In this document: positions 1 to 11,093 of the stretch, piece after piece
Layout of the letters: the number at the start of each line of letters is the position of its first letter
Numbering within the stretch: the stretch's first letter is position 1
NCBI GenBank assembly: GCA_965153455.1
Contig: OZ234495.1
Span: forward strand, 21,634,875-21,698,874
DNA from: Sphagnum compactum
Lineage: Eukaryota > Bryophyta > Sphagnopsida > Sphagnales
DNA length: 64,000 bases
Direction of reading: 5' to 3'
The notes under the pieces: model-generated
What the model was told of the DNA's origin: nothing
Seen by the model: only the letters and a program-made list of their open reading frames with translations
The model's database searches: none
Made by a program: the position numbers and the translations under genes

Positions 1-491
1 TTCACCTACTAAGGTATCTAGGCAATACAAATCCAAAATATAGTTGATCATGCCCATTCCTCCATTACTTCCGATTTTGAATGTTTCATTTCAAAGCTTT
101 CATAGTATGGATTGTCATTTGTCAATCTGATTCTACAATGCATGTTTTTTTTTAAATGAAAAATAACAAAACCATTCCAGAATATCATAATTGTTTCAAT
201 ACAAAGTAAGTTAAATTGCAATTTATGTTCATTAATGCGTACTAAATCTATTTTTTTGGTAGTCTATGATTTATTTACTGTATTTCATATTGTATTATCC
301 TAAGTAATTATGAGGGACAATTTGCACTTTGCACTTGAGTGCTTGGGCCACAAGGGCACAAGGGCCTTTCTTCTTATTGTAGCTCCAAATGAGACTATAA
401 CATAGGATCTACCTCACATTTAATTTATTTTCTAGGCTACTAGCTTAGGTGCGGCCGAATTTTCTTACTAAGTTTAGTTCTAAAGGGGTAG
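1..491 (+). repeat. Left long terminal inverted repeat
   Basis: This arm is the reverse complement of 6831-7722 once a 370-bp insertion in the right arm is removed. Matches run from TTCACCTAC at base 1 to GTGCGGCC near 450 and AAGTTTAGTTCT near 475. By eye the arms have diverged by roughly 15-20 percent with small indels, which suggests an old insertion. The element may extend beyond the window edge. Confidence 0.85.
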
Positions 492-879
492 TCATTTTTT
501 GAAAGTTCCTTCCAACTTCATTTTTTGAAAAATTCATAAATAATGACAAAATATTTTAATTGATTGGTTGTGAAATTTTGCTTCTATAAAGTATGGTCTG
601 GCATGTATTGACCCAAAACAAGGGGGGCCCAAGCCACCATGGACCAATCAGCTATTGTAGGTTCTGAGGGGTCATGGCTCAAGCATCCAAGTGTAAACTG
701 AAATTAAGTTGAGTCAACCTTTTTCAAGCTACAACTTCTTGGACATTTAGGACGTTGGAATTTGGAAGAATGTAAAGTTCTTTTTTTTTTTGTTTTGCAA
801 TTAGTTGTTATTAGCTCAAGATTGATTTATTCCATACATGGTTTCAAACTTGTATGGAGCCCAACCAGTGAGGGCCCAG

Positions 880-1460
880 GGGCAGTTATTTACTTTTATG
901 AAGAACCTCCATTTCTACAAAATAAATTAGAATATCTCAGTTCCAGTTCCACACATAAATGGAATCCTAAATCTGGTTCTGGGCGCAGTTCTTCAATATA
1001 TATATATACAGTGGTTCTATTCAAAAAAATCAAACCCCAATTTCAGTTTGGTTCTTACTAACCTACACTGGAGCTGTTATACTCACATTTTGTTTCCAAC
1101 AACATTTTTTAAAAATATCTTGGTTTTGATTCCAGTTCTGCACCTACCAAGAGTCCAATTGTTTAAGAAAACAAAATCAGGTTCTGGATTCGTCTCTTCT
1201 TCTGATTTCAAAATCAAACCAAATTTTCACTCAGTTCTTACTAATCGGAACCAGAATTCTTAATACCAGAACCCATCAATACATACCAGTGTTGGGTGGT
1301 TCTCACTGGGACCCTTGATTCTCAGACCCGTATCACATTTGATGATAAAAGACCAGGTTATTGAGATTCAATTACCTTGTTTAAATTTTTTTTTGAGAAT
1401 CAGGTCAGTTCTATGGGAGAACCAGAATCTAATTCTCAAGTTCGTAAGTAAGGTAAAACT
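880..1460. repeat. Degenerate GGTTCT/AGAACC-rich repeat
   Basis: Words such as GGTTCTGG, CCAGAACC and ACCAGAAT recur every 10-40 bases in both orientations without a fixed period. A compositionally similar block lies at 13780-14115. It looks like a decayed short-period satellite. Open frames here are by-products of this composition. Confidence 0.45.
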
Positions 1461-2689
1461 GTCCATCAGCATGTACTTATCACTAAACACTTTTCAATAT
1501 TTTTTTCATTTCGTAACCAAATTGAATGATTTTTGTGTTCTTAGATGCGAAAACTGAAGGGTTACAAATGTTTTTGGAGCATTAGAAATAAAGGAACAAT
1601 GCAAAAAACACAGGAAGAGGATGAGTGACATTTTGCTACAATTTTTTTGAAAAAAATTGTTCTAGCTCTTTCTCTAATTCCTGCCTCTTATTTTCCTCAT
1701 ATTTAATCTGTTTTGGATGATTTAAAATCTGATGGGTGCATCAACTATGGCTTTACAAAACTTCTTTGTATTTTAGAGGCAAAGATGAAACAATTGAAGA
1801 TTTTAAGCTCGAAATCTTAATCTGTTTTCATTCACCCATCATTGAGCATTGAACCCTTTACACCAAACACCTCATATCTTTCCCCTTCTTTTACCAAATT
1901 GAATCATTTTTGTGACATTGGAAGCACTAGGTGGAGGGTTTGAAATGTTTTTATGAGCTTTAGAAACAAATGAACAATGTGTGAGGATTCAACCTCCTTT
2001 GAGTTTTTAAGTGTTCACTCACAAGACTATCTATTCTAGTTTGAAAAGTTTAAAATTAGTTTAACCTAGATTAGGTTAGTTGAGTGAGCAAGAGGCAAGA
2101 AACATTAGGAGGTGGCACCCAAACATATAAATGCAAGTTTTTTTTTTATAATTATTTTTTAATTGAGATTTCTTTTAAACAATGAATATAAACTTGAAAT
2201 CCGAATTATAAAAACTAGATATGAAAAACAAAACTAAACAACCCTTCTTCCAACAACTTGTACTTAAGCACCATTCATTTATAAATGAACTAGATGAAAT
2301 TGAAAACCAATTTATTTTCTTTGTAAAATTGGTTCCAATAATCCATTGGCCTGGATCTCCCAAAAAAATGGTCATGAAAATCTAGGGTTATGGGTAAGGG
2401 CATGTTTGAATAACCTTAAAAAACCAAGTGATGTCACTTGTCAGGGTTTTGGGTTCAAGCTAAGATGCTATCTATAGTTTGTTCAATTGAATATGTGCTC
2501 CCTCTTCGCTTCATGGCATGGCCGTTCATTTTTTTGGGTTTGGTGCATTCGACAAAAGTTTTCATTTTTTGGGGTTTGTATACAGGTATGGTTGCACAAA
2601 AAAGTTGTGCGTTGTTGAGTTTTTGCTCCTCTTCCATTCATCTTCTTTTGGCAATGATATGTGGTATGTCTTGAGGTTCGATTTTCTTC

Positions 2690-3010
2690 TTGGAGCAGTT
2701 TGTCCCCTTCCTAGTTGTAATCATCTTCTTCCTGGTGGTAATCGTCTTCTTCTTGGTCTTGTTTGTCCCCTTTTTAATCTTGTTCATCCCCTTTTTAGTA
2801 GTATTTGTCTTCTTCTTAGTGATACAGTTCCTTGAACTTTGTCACCCTCTTCCTAATCTTGTTCGTCCTCTTTTGTGGTAATTGCCTTCTTCCTAGTTGT
2901 AATTATCTTTTTCTTGGTTTTGTTTATCCCCTTCTTGGTGGTAATCATTTCTTCTTGGTGATCCTCTCCCTTGGTGGTGATCTTTTTCTTTCTTGTGATC
3001 ATCGTTGAAC
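2690..3010 (+). repeat. Pyrimidine-rich degenerate tandem repeat
   Basis: Units resembling CCTTCTTGGTGGTAATC repeat about ten times with a period of roughly 25-40 bases, mixing CTTCTTCTTGGT and TTGTTTGTCCCC words. Several frames stay open and give low-complexity hydrophobic translations. I read this as a minisatellite, not a protein. Confidence 0.55.
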
Positions 3011-3669
3011 TCTGGCTGCCCCTTCCTCCTCTCGTTCAACCCCCCAACCCGCCCTCCTTAATGGCAACTTCGTCATTGGGAGAAAGGTTGTTGTACCCTT
3101 GCTACAACATGCCCTTTAGCTTTCATTCGAACTACTACCTTTGTTCTTCCCTCCCTTTGAGTTTTTGTTCCATAGCCAAGGTTAACCTTTTTATATATTA
3201 AAGGATGTGCTCTTAACCTAACTACAAAGTTCTTCTGAGACCTATTTTCAACATTTTTTATAGTAATTGCAAATCAATTTGCATTAAGGGTGCAAACGAG
3301 ATAACATGAATCGCAATTGTGTGCTTTTGGGACTATTTTGGGGGAATTTTCTATATATAATTTTTTTAAAATTCTTCAAAACATTCTTCAAAAATCTTTA
3401 TAAAAAAATTTATATTACTATTTGAAGTTTTATGTAAAAGATTTCAAAATATATGTAATTTTCAAAAGTTTTAAAATCTAGTTATAATTCTTTTTAATAA
3501 TAAAAAACACGCATTATATTACTCAATGAGTGCTTTTGAGAGCTTTTTATTCATTAGATATTTTCAAATTAATTCACATGTTCCAATGATATATTATGAA
3601 CCTTATTATATAAAAATCTTATATTTTCAACACCAAATTAAATTACCACTTCCAAATGTGAAAAACTAA

Positions 3670-5346
3670 GCACATGCTACACTTGTTGTTGCTCTAATTA
3701 ATGTGATTGCACCTTTGAATGTTGCCTTTGCATGCCTATCTAGTAGCCTTTGAACTATTTTCTCAAGCATAGTAAAGGAATGAGCAATTCATTGGGCCCT
3801 TTTATCTTCCTTCTTTATCCTTTTTTGTTGTCTAATTGTTTATGCTGCTTCCTTGGCTAAGGCTTTTTGTTGTAAAATGTTAAAGTACTCACTTGATGTT
3901 GCTACATATGATTGGTTATATTCCATTAACGATTACTTCCCTCTAATCCTTGCCGGTAGATGTGGCAAGGAAAACAAATTTGCAAAAGATATTGGCTTTT
4001 AAGTTGTTATTACAAGATGATGAACTTGTTACACATCAATTATAGGTCCATCTACATCAGCAATTAGATCATCTATGTTTGCCCATTTACATCTGCAATT
4101 GTAAGGTTCCTAGGTTATTCCATGTAACACTTCACATTTGATTGCTCATGTTCATCTGCTTTTGGAGTTTCAAGCTTTTGTAGTGTTGTTGTTATGTTCA
4201 TCAACTATGTAGCAGCTCCATCTTTTCCCCACTACTCTTGCCCATTAGTTGTATCATCAAAACCATCATTGTTTTCATTTGAGATGCTTGTAGGTGTTGT
4301 TATGTAGATTTCAAATGGCTTAGTCTTGTGATCCATTACCTTTAAATTCAAAGGCCAGATTCCTATAACCCTAAACCCACTTTTGATATTTTTCTTGGAC
4401 AATGATTGGTCAAAGCTCTTGTCTACCTAGCTAGCTAATGTGCACTTGTCTAGTTCATAATGATTATTTTTGACCATTGCAGTGTTTCTTTCTTTCTTGA
4501 AAGCAGTCTTGAATGGTTTGAAGCAATTTACATCTAGGAGTTATACAGCATGAGATGTGTGAGCTTGTAAAGTGACCATATCTAAACCAAACTCCTATGC
4601 TTGTGCCATTTTTTTTGACATAGCATGTGATCCGTGCTCATTAAGAGATGTCAATTGGATTGAGAAATCTCACTAGGAACTGACTTCTTGAAAAATGATT
4701 GAAATTCTTTGAAAAGGAAAGATATCATTCATGCCTTGGTTTGCATTGCCATACATGTACTTACCTCGCACAATTTGATGTGGTCATCTTTGATCCATTC
4801 ACCTGTTGCATTAACAACATAGTTCATCGTTAGCCATTCCTTAGATCTTGGATTCCTATTTCATCTGAATTCCATATTTTATTAGGGCTGTATTTGTGTT
4901 GTGTATAGAGAATTTGTAGATTTTGGTAACAATGTTACATGATTTTGTGAAACCCTATGCCCTATAAACATCCAATCTTTTAGTAAGTTGAATACTTAGC
5001 TCTAGATGTTGATGCTTGAATCAATACCACCAAGAATTCCGTAGAATTCCATTCTTGAAAGGGCCACGCCTAGTTTGTGTCAATTTTGCTACTTTCATTT
5101 TGAACTGATGCAAGGTGATTAAAAATCTACATTCTTGCATTCCCAAAATCTAAGCCACAAGTGCTTCATCCTCCTAATTTGTGAGCACGCTTTGTGGCCC
5201 TTGTTTTCTTGATCTTGTTTTCCCATTCAAGTGATCTAAAAGGGATGTGACTTCCAAAAGTTGCTAGCTTTCCTCAAAGATAGTTGTCCACTTTCCATTG
5301 CATCGCATCCATTGTAGCTTCCAACGCATCAAATGTCCATCTTCCT
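3670..5346 (-). pseudogene. Decayed pogo/jerky-type transposase (HTH-psq, CENP-B HTH, DDE_1)
   Basis: Reading the minus strand across frames restores the order of a pogo-superfamily transposase. A psq-type helix-turn-helix (WTFDALEATMDAMQ...) lies near 5340-5220. A CENP-B-type domain follows near 5165-4950, with GMQECRFLITLHQFKMKV, TRRGPFKNGI and SWWY. The first catalytic motif reads WNSDEIGIQ at about 4849-4875. WLTMNYVVNATGEWI comes next, then the second-acid segment EHGSHA near 4640, followed by GLDMVTLQAHTSHA, LLDVNCFKPFKTAFKKER and SGFRVIGIWPLN near 4370. There are many in-frame stops, several frameshifts and a probable deletion after the first catalytic Asp. The C-terminal part decays toward 3.67 kb. 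The family call rests on motif order seen by eye. Confidence 0.8.
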
Positions 5347-5482
5347 CATTGTGTCAAGTTAGGAACCTTGTTTACTTTTACTGGTTTTTTTGCTTGTGCT
5401 AGAACTATTAGTGAAATGGTTTCCTTATTGGTGTTTTGTTGGTCTTGCAAGTTAATTTGTCTCCTATGAGGTACAATGGACA

Positions 5483-5848
5483 TCATGGTGCTAATCCCTT
5501 ATCTCTTGGTCCTAACCTCCAACAAGTTCGGGGGGTCCAATGTGGTCTTACAAGGGGTATATATTTGAACCTCTTGTATGAATCCCAAAACTGTAAATAA
5601 TGGGTTAGATCTGCATAATGTTCAAAAGCATGACTTTCCAAAGATGGATTATAAGAAATTGTTGCATATAATTTTTCAAAGTCACCCCACTTTAAATTGA
5701 CATCTATGGTTGTTGTGTAGGTTGTTGGTGTGTACTTGGCGTTACAATGCCTTTCAACTTGTTGAAATTTGTGAGAACTAAAACTATTTGAACTTCTTAC
5801 TGCTCTAAGAATTGTAGATTGTTGGATCCAATGATAGTATAGATACAT
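5483..5848 (-). CDS. Unrecognised 121-codon ORF inside the transposon
   Basis: The frame begins with ATG and stays open for 121 codons on the transposase strand, immediately upstream of the transposase remnant. The product is rich in Tyr, His and Trp (for example VNLKWGDFEKLYATISY) and has no signal peptide or membrane segment. I recognise no family. It could be a second element protein, a 5' exon of the transposase, or a chance frame in AT-rich DNA. Confidence 0.2.
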   Translation of the reverse strand: MYLYYHWIQQSTILRAVRSSNSFSSHKFQQVERHCNAKYTPTTYTTTIDVNLKWGDFEKLYATISYNPSLESHAFEHYADLTHYLQFWDSYKRFKYIPLVRPHWTPRTCWRLGPRDKGLAP

Positions 5849-6830
5849 GTTGATATTTTCTTAGTAAAGCTTATCTACATTAAATGTTCCTATTCTTGCA
5901 CCTATTCCTACAGATGATGCTTCTGTGTGTTGATCCTGGACATTTGTTTATATGCCGCAATCTTGTGAGTTGTTTATTTTTTTCACATGTACTAGCCCTT
6001 GTTCTGATTGTAAAGGAGCTTCACTCTCATCTCTACTTCCTTTGAACATTTTAAAACTAGGAAACATAAGCTCTATGAAACTCTAGACTTCATCTTCTAC
6101 AACCTTGGATAATGAGAACATTCTTGCAATGATAAATTAAAAAAATTGAGAAACCTTTTAATTTCTGAAGTGTATCCTTCTAATATGGTTAATTTTGGTG
6201 GGAATCCGATGCCCTTGTGCAAATGTACATGTTTTTTAGAATCATTTATTTGTTATCTTTTGAGATGCAAAGATATTGTTTTGTATTAAATGTTGAGATC
6301 TTGTTCGGGCACTTGAAAAATTGTTTGTACTTTAAAACCCTAAATCTTATAAATATTGCTTTAAATGACCCACTGGCAAACAATTGTTCCTTGTAAAGTG
6401 GGCTGAAATAACCTTGTTTGTTAGGCTGCTGTACACCCTAGACCAATTACTTGGTTCCATCAATGGGACAATTTTTTTATAAAAATGTACCCTAGGGCCC
6501 CATCACCAAACATTTCTGTTCGATAAGTTTATTTTATCAGTTGCCACACACATATGAATGCATACCTCATTTGTATGACTGCAATGTTGGTCTGTGATCA
6601 GCACTCACATCTTCAATATAAGTGGGGTGCAAAGAGTATAAATATGGCTTTAATTTGACCCAACGCCCGAACACAAATGTTGTGGACTGTGTGGTGGCTT
6701 TTTCAACGTGTGTCCGGTGATAGGGTGAAATCTGCATGAAGACCTGTGTATATTTTTGCCTTGACCAGCCTAGGTCAGAACAGTTCGCCAATTGATTACC
6801 AGCTTATGTTCAGTGATGGGCGTTTCTACC
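5849..6830. other. Transposon interior without a supported gene
   Basis: AT-rich sequence between the unrecognised ORF and the right inverted repeat. An ORF at 6567-6791 on the minus strand has no recognisable content. I see no RNA gene or clear repeat here. Confidence 0.4.
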
Positions 6831-7722
6831 CTACCAGTTCAAAACTAAACTTAGTAAGAATATTGGGCCGCACCTAGGCTAGTAGCATAGAAAATAAATT
6901 AATGTGAGGTAAATCCTATGGTATGGTCTCATTTGGATTTACCATCGGAAGAAAGACCCTTGAGCCATGCATGCCCTGTGGACTGTTGCTCATAATTACT
7001 TAGAGGATAATATCATACCAAATATAATAAATAAATCATAAACTACCACAAAAATAGATTTTGATATGCATTAATGAACATGAATTGCAATTTTATTTTC
7101 TTTATATTGAAACATTTATGACATCATTTCTGGAATGGTTTGGTTATTTTTCATTATTTTCTTACTCTTTTGAAAGGATTCTTCACAAGATTTAAAAAAC
7201 CGTGCATTCTAGAATCCGATTGACAAATGTATGTGTGTAGGGTAAATAGAACCAACCATAGAGGGCTTCACTAGTATAAGGTCACTGGCGAGAAGGTGTT
7301 GGTCCTAGTGCCAGTGCCCTTGTACTGGTTAGGCCTTGAGCTGGGGTTCTTTACCCGTGTAAACAATATTTGACAAACTCTTCCACTCTTTCAATTTTGG
7401 AGTGGCAGGAGTGATCTTACAAAGTGTAAGGCACTCTGGTCGGCTGGCTAGTGACCTTACCTAATGTAAGGCACTCACACATCATGGAGTGACCTTCCAG
7501 GTTGTGAAGGCATGAAAATAACAAACATATTTTTTCAAAAGTTGTTTATGTAATTTTTCAATATAAATGCAACATCTGCACATGGTTGGAAAAAATGACG
7601 ACAAATGACAATCCATACTATGAAAGCTTTGAAATCGAACATTCAAAATCTGAAGTAATGGAAGAATGGGCATGATCAACTATATTTTGAATTTGTATTT
7701 CCTAGATACCCTTGTAGGTGAA
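6831..7722 (-). repeat. Right long terminal inverted repeat, interrupted by an insertion
   Basis: The reverse complement matches 1-491 from CTACCAGTTC at the inner side to CTTGTAGGTGAA at the outer end. The match is broken between about 7230 and 7599 by sequence missing from the left arm. Without it the arm is about 520 bp. Confidence 0.85.
7230..7599. mobile_element. 370-bp insertion with 8-bp target duplication in the right TIR
   Basis: The left arm reads straight through where the right arm is interrupted. The interruption is flanked by GACAAATG at 7222-7229 and again at 7600-7607, an 8-bp direct duplication that marks a separate insertion. The insert contains paired words such as TTACAAAGTGTAAGGCACT and TTACCTAATGTAAGGCACT, but no obvious terminal inverted repeats or poly-A tail. 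Eight bases would fit hAT-type integration, but I cannot assign a family. Confidence 0.7.
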
Positions 7723-8019
7723 TGCCTAGGAAGCTCAATACTGAAAAACTTTCTATTTTATAATATTTGACCCATTTGGCTGGCATTTAGAATTAAATTA
7801 CATTATTATCTGTACATGAGATCAGAAATTGCGCTATTTGTAAATTTCAAATATACATTTATCATATTTAACATGTATTTTTTAATATCCATGCTTCCCA
7901 ACATCATTCATTTAATTCCACAGTTTATTCTTCAGAAATAATAGATACAAAGTTTGTTGTGTTAATATACAAATAGGTCATTGAAAGTAGCATATGATAG
8001 TTCAAACCTGAAAATAACC

Positions 8020-8930
8020 TAAGACACATTTCAAGCTTTTTGCTACACTTTGACTACACTCTGCTTCCACATTTCAAGCTTTTTGCTACACTTTGACTAC
8101 ACTCTGCTTCCACATTTCGTCTAATGTCCTGATTCATGAACATGACTTGAACAAGACATAACTTGATACAGCTGCAATCACCTTCTGAAGCCATCAAATA
8201 AACCCCACACACATATAATTTGAACACAGATGTATATAGGTACTGCACATATAATATCCAACAACTTTTCCCCTAGTATTCTTCAAATTCCTTGCGCAAC
8301 AGAAGTTGAAATAGGTTTTTGCGCAGTGGATCTAGCAATGATACTCACATTATCATATTTCAAGAACTTCATATGGTCCACCCATTAGCCCCCATTAGCT
8401 ATTTTTCCTACCCTTGGATCCTGATTCAAGTGGAAAATTCTGCGGAGATTGCATTGGCCACAGTGCTGGAAATTGCATTTCCCAGGGAGCTATATGTTGT
8501 GGCCAAAACATCAGCCATTGTAACTGTTTGGTTGCTTGAGCTGGAGGCAGATGGAGCCACTTCAGATGCCATGGCAATTATTGCTGTGGTCAAAGCTGAG
8601 CTTGTAGAGCTTGTGGCAATTTCATCAGTTGGGTTATTAGTACCAGGAGGTTGTATGAGCACTTCAAGCACATTGCTGTTTGTTGTTGGGTGTGAAAGAA
8701 TGGCTGACACATTTCCAAGGGCTGTAGCTGTCTCATCAGCTGAGCTTGAAGAAGCTGTTCGGTTCATGTGTCTGTGTTCACCCCTGGGTGCAATTTGTAC
8801 ACCTGGATTGGTTGCCAAGGATGTTGTTAAAATACAAGAGTTAGGCATAAAACGTTGGTCCTATGAATGACATCCGAAAGTGGAATTGGTTGTTTTGCCA
8901 AGCATACCCCAAATTCCACTGCCTTATAGC
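8020..8930 (-). repeat. Inverted duplication, intact arm
   Basis: This segment is repeated in opposite orientation at 14290-15150. Homology covers the end of an intron (GCTTGGCAAAA...CCAATT), the whole second exon of the gene here, and several hundred bases of 3' flank. Sharing of intronic and flanking sequence shows duplication at DNA level, not a retrocopy. Confidence 0.75.
8027..8112. repeat. Perfect 43-bp tandem duplication
   Basis: A 43-base unit beginning CATTTCAAGCTTTTTGCTAC occurs twice head to tail at 8027-8069 and 8070-8112 with no mismatch seen. It lies in the 3' flank of the minus-strand gene at 8.4-10.4 kb. The degenerate copy of this region near 15.1 kb has only one unit, so the duplication followed the larger inverted duplication. 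Confidence 0.9.
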
Positions 8931-10398
8931 TGATTCATATTGCCCACCTTTCATATTCCAACAACTTTTCAAGATATAACAATCACACAGAGAAGCCCTT
9001 TTCACTTGTAGTTAGCACTTGAATCAAAGTTTCCAATGTGGGTTTCTCTATTTAGCCTCAGAAAACTTCAGGAAACTGCCCAGATTATCTTCAATAGGAA
9101 CACACTCAAAAGCATTCCATCAAATAAGCATTTCTGCAACACCTCTCAGCGTAAATAACCCTGGCAGAAAAATGTTATTTTCACATTTTTCCCATATCCC
9201 ATGGGTTTCACACAAAAGAAGCGAACAAAAGAGGTGGGGCATATTGAAAAGCAAAGACCCCCCTTCTTCCAAAATGACCTACCTTTTGCAGAGGCAAAAT
9301 TCTGTTGAATAAGCCACCCTGCAAATACACTAGAATTTTTTTGCTAGTCCTTTATGTACTCTAAGCAGGCTGCCTGGGGTAGATTCCAGTTCCCCGAAAG
9401 TCACTGGGCGAGCCCAAGAGCCTGCTGGGAACCAGTAGCCAGCCCTGTCTGTGGCGTTAAAGGCAGGTGGGATGATGGCAGCAGAATCGGCCGCCTGCAC
9501 AATTGGCAAGGCAGGCCAATTCTGGCATATTAATGAGCCTGGAAAAGGGGCGTAATAAGCCCCACCTAACTCTAACGTTCCCCATCAAGCGTTGCGGCCG
9601 GTACAGATAAACTTTCACCATGGTTTGCAAAAGTAGGACTCCTTGTAATGAAAAGTCCATGCCATATATTTTTTTGTTTAGGGCTCACTGAATTGTGGTT
9701 AGTTTATCTGCATCACATTAGGGGTATCCACAAAGCAACCTTATCTTCACCCTGTCTTTGGGCCTCCTTTCATTCGCTATCCCCTCTTTCAGTGGTATCC
9801 ACAAAGTAATTATTAAATCTCAGTATGTAATGCACAAGGTCGAGACTAATTATAGTTGTTGTACAGTTAGGAGCAGTGAAAATACATGTAGGCGCTCAGG
9901 AAAAGGGAAAGACAGGATGAGACCCACTTTACTACCAAAATTGATGGTTTTCTCAGTTTCAACCCCAGTGGAATGATAACGTACTTTTTTGCAAGCTTTT
10001 AAAAAATCTCACCCTGTGTATGACCAAACTCACGGTTCTGGTGCTGTGTTTTTCTTACTTTACCCTTAACTCTATTACCTTGAAAGAAATGCAGCATGGT
10101 TGTTAAATTGACAAGATTTGCATTCTCGCTCAGAACTTGCAAGTCGATAAATTTGAATTCTCACAAATGGGGTTAAGTTCACAATGCTCTGTTAAATGAG
10201 CTTACCAGCTGGACTGCCTGCTCTTGCTGTTGACCTCTGCCCCATGGCATATGCGAGATAGAGCGACCTGAAATAAGCAAATCCCATGAAAAAACCCAGA
10301 AAGAACCCAGCCGTAAATGCTGAAATTATAGTAGAGTAGCTAGACGTCGTTCCAAAGCTAGATGCAGCCGCGGCCGATGATGTGCTGCTGATCCCCAT
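8426..10398 (-). CDS. Two-exon gene for a small unrecognised membrane protein
   Basis: Exon 1 (10398-10206) starts at an ATG and ends at a consensus donor (CTG|GTAAGC) in phase 1. Exon 2 is best placed at 8802-8426, after an acceptor CCAATCCAG, restoring frame to a TGA stop. The spliced protein is about 189 residues: an Ala/Ser-rich start, a hydrophobic segment (ISAFTAGFFLGFFMGFAYF, about residues 24-43), then a Ser/Thr/Ala/Asn-rich hydrophilic tail with TYSSLGNAISSTVANAIS near the end. I recognise no family. The tail's coding nature is supported by a diverged copy at 14.4-14.8 kb. The sequence around the start is GC-richer than its surroundings, as expected for a promoter. A later acceptor (GAACACAG) is an alternative. 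A gene near 57.6-58.3 kb has the same layout. Confidence 0.55.
9340..9660. other. GC-rich block inside the intron of the 8.4-10.4 kb gene
   Basis: This part of the intron is markedly more GC-rich than neighbouring intronic sequence and has CCTGCTGGGA, GCAGGCTGCC and GTTGCGGCCGG words. No frame resembles a known protein. It could be an unrecognised repeat insertion or an alternative exon. Confidence 0.3.
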
Positions 10399-11090
10399 TG
10401 ATCTGAATCTCCCTTCAACTATTCAATTGCCCGGCAGGACTAGTTCACAAGGCTGCGGACATGACCCGGCCACCAAATTAAATTAGCAGATCTGATCTTT
10501 CGAGTCCAGGACAGCTTCTCAGCTCTCGAACTCTGACTCTGTTGTAACATAAACCTGTAACAACCGCAATTTTGCCTCAGTCCAAAACGAAAAGAAGTGC
10601 CTAGTCTAATCACCAGTCTGGACGGTTAATAAGTGGGAAACGACGTTCGGTTGGAAAAGAAAAAGCCAAAGCAATAGTAGTGGAGTCTGAGACAAACTTG
10701 GTAGTGCATTGAGAATGAGATGTTAGCAAAGAAGGCAAGCACTCCCACTCTGGTCTTCACACCTGCTAAGTATACGAATTATTTTCACTTAGTACCAAGC
10801 CGCTGAAAGAAAGAAGGAGGATCGCAGAAAATTGCAGCCACTAGCTCAAGTGAAGAAAGCTCCGATGAGTAGTAATATGAAAAGCTCCGATGAGTAGTAA
10901 TGAAAACAAATGAGCCTTTGAAGGAACCCGATGATTGAAGATGATGAAGCTTTGAAACACCAACAAAAATGCCGCTCCAGGTGAAAAACAGACACTTGCG
11001 AATTCTTTAAAAGAAGGAAGGAGAGAACAAGAAGGAATTGAGACAAGATGTTTGAGATTTGGAACAAGGATTTTTTATTAAAAAGAATTT
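10399..11090. promoter_or_regulatory. GC-richer upstream region of the 8.4-10.4 kb gene
   Basis: The 150 bases before the minus-strand ATG at 10398 are GC-rich (for example GACCCGGCCACC), consistent with a 5' leader and promoter. A plus-strand ATG in good context (AAAATGGCC) lies at 11094, so this could be a shared bidirectional promoter. No TATA box stands out. Confidence 0.35.
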
Positions 11091-11093
11091 GAG

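Larger units (their letters stand above)
491..3650. other. Non-coding interior of the long-TIR transposon
   Basis: No convincing gene is present. The segment holds a stretch rich in GGTTCT/AGAACC words at about 880-1460, AT-rich sequence, and a pyrimidine-rich degenerate repeat at 2690-3010. Short ORFs here begin with non-ATG codons or are low complexity. It may be remnant cargo or a pile of nested insertions. Confidence 0.5.
1..7722 (-). mobile_element. Long-TIR DNA transposon with decayed pogo-type transposase (left end cut by window)
   Basis: The first 491 bases return as an inverted copy at 6831-7722, so the two arms enclose about 6.3 kb. The arms align almost throughout, for example at TTCACCTAC at the outer end and TTACTAAGTTTAGTT at the inner end. 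The minus strand between them encodes a broken pogo/jerky-like transposase near 3.67-5.35 kb. Such transposons move by cut and paste, and this copy cannot encode an intact enzyme. Target duplications cannot be judged because base 1 already lies in the left arm. Long arms are more usual for Mutator-like elements and pogo elements usually have short ones, so nesting of a pogo copy inside another element is an alternative. Confidence 0.7.

Noticed and set aside
8319-8870. 183-codon plus-strand frame
   Set aside because: The diverged copy at 14.4-14.8 kb preserves the opposite-strand translation (SSSNQTV, TTYSS), so the minus strand is the coding one.
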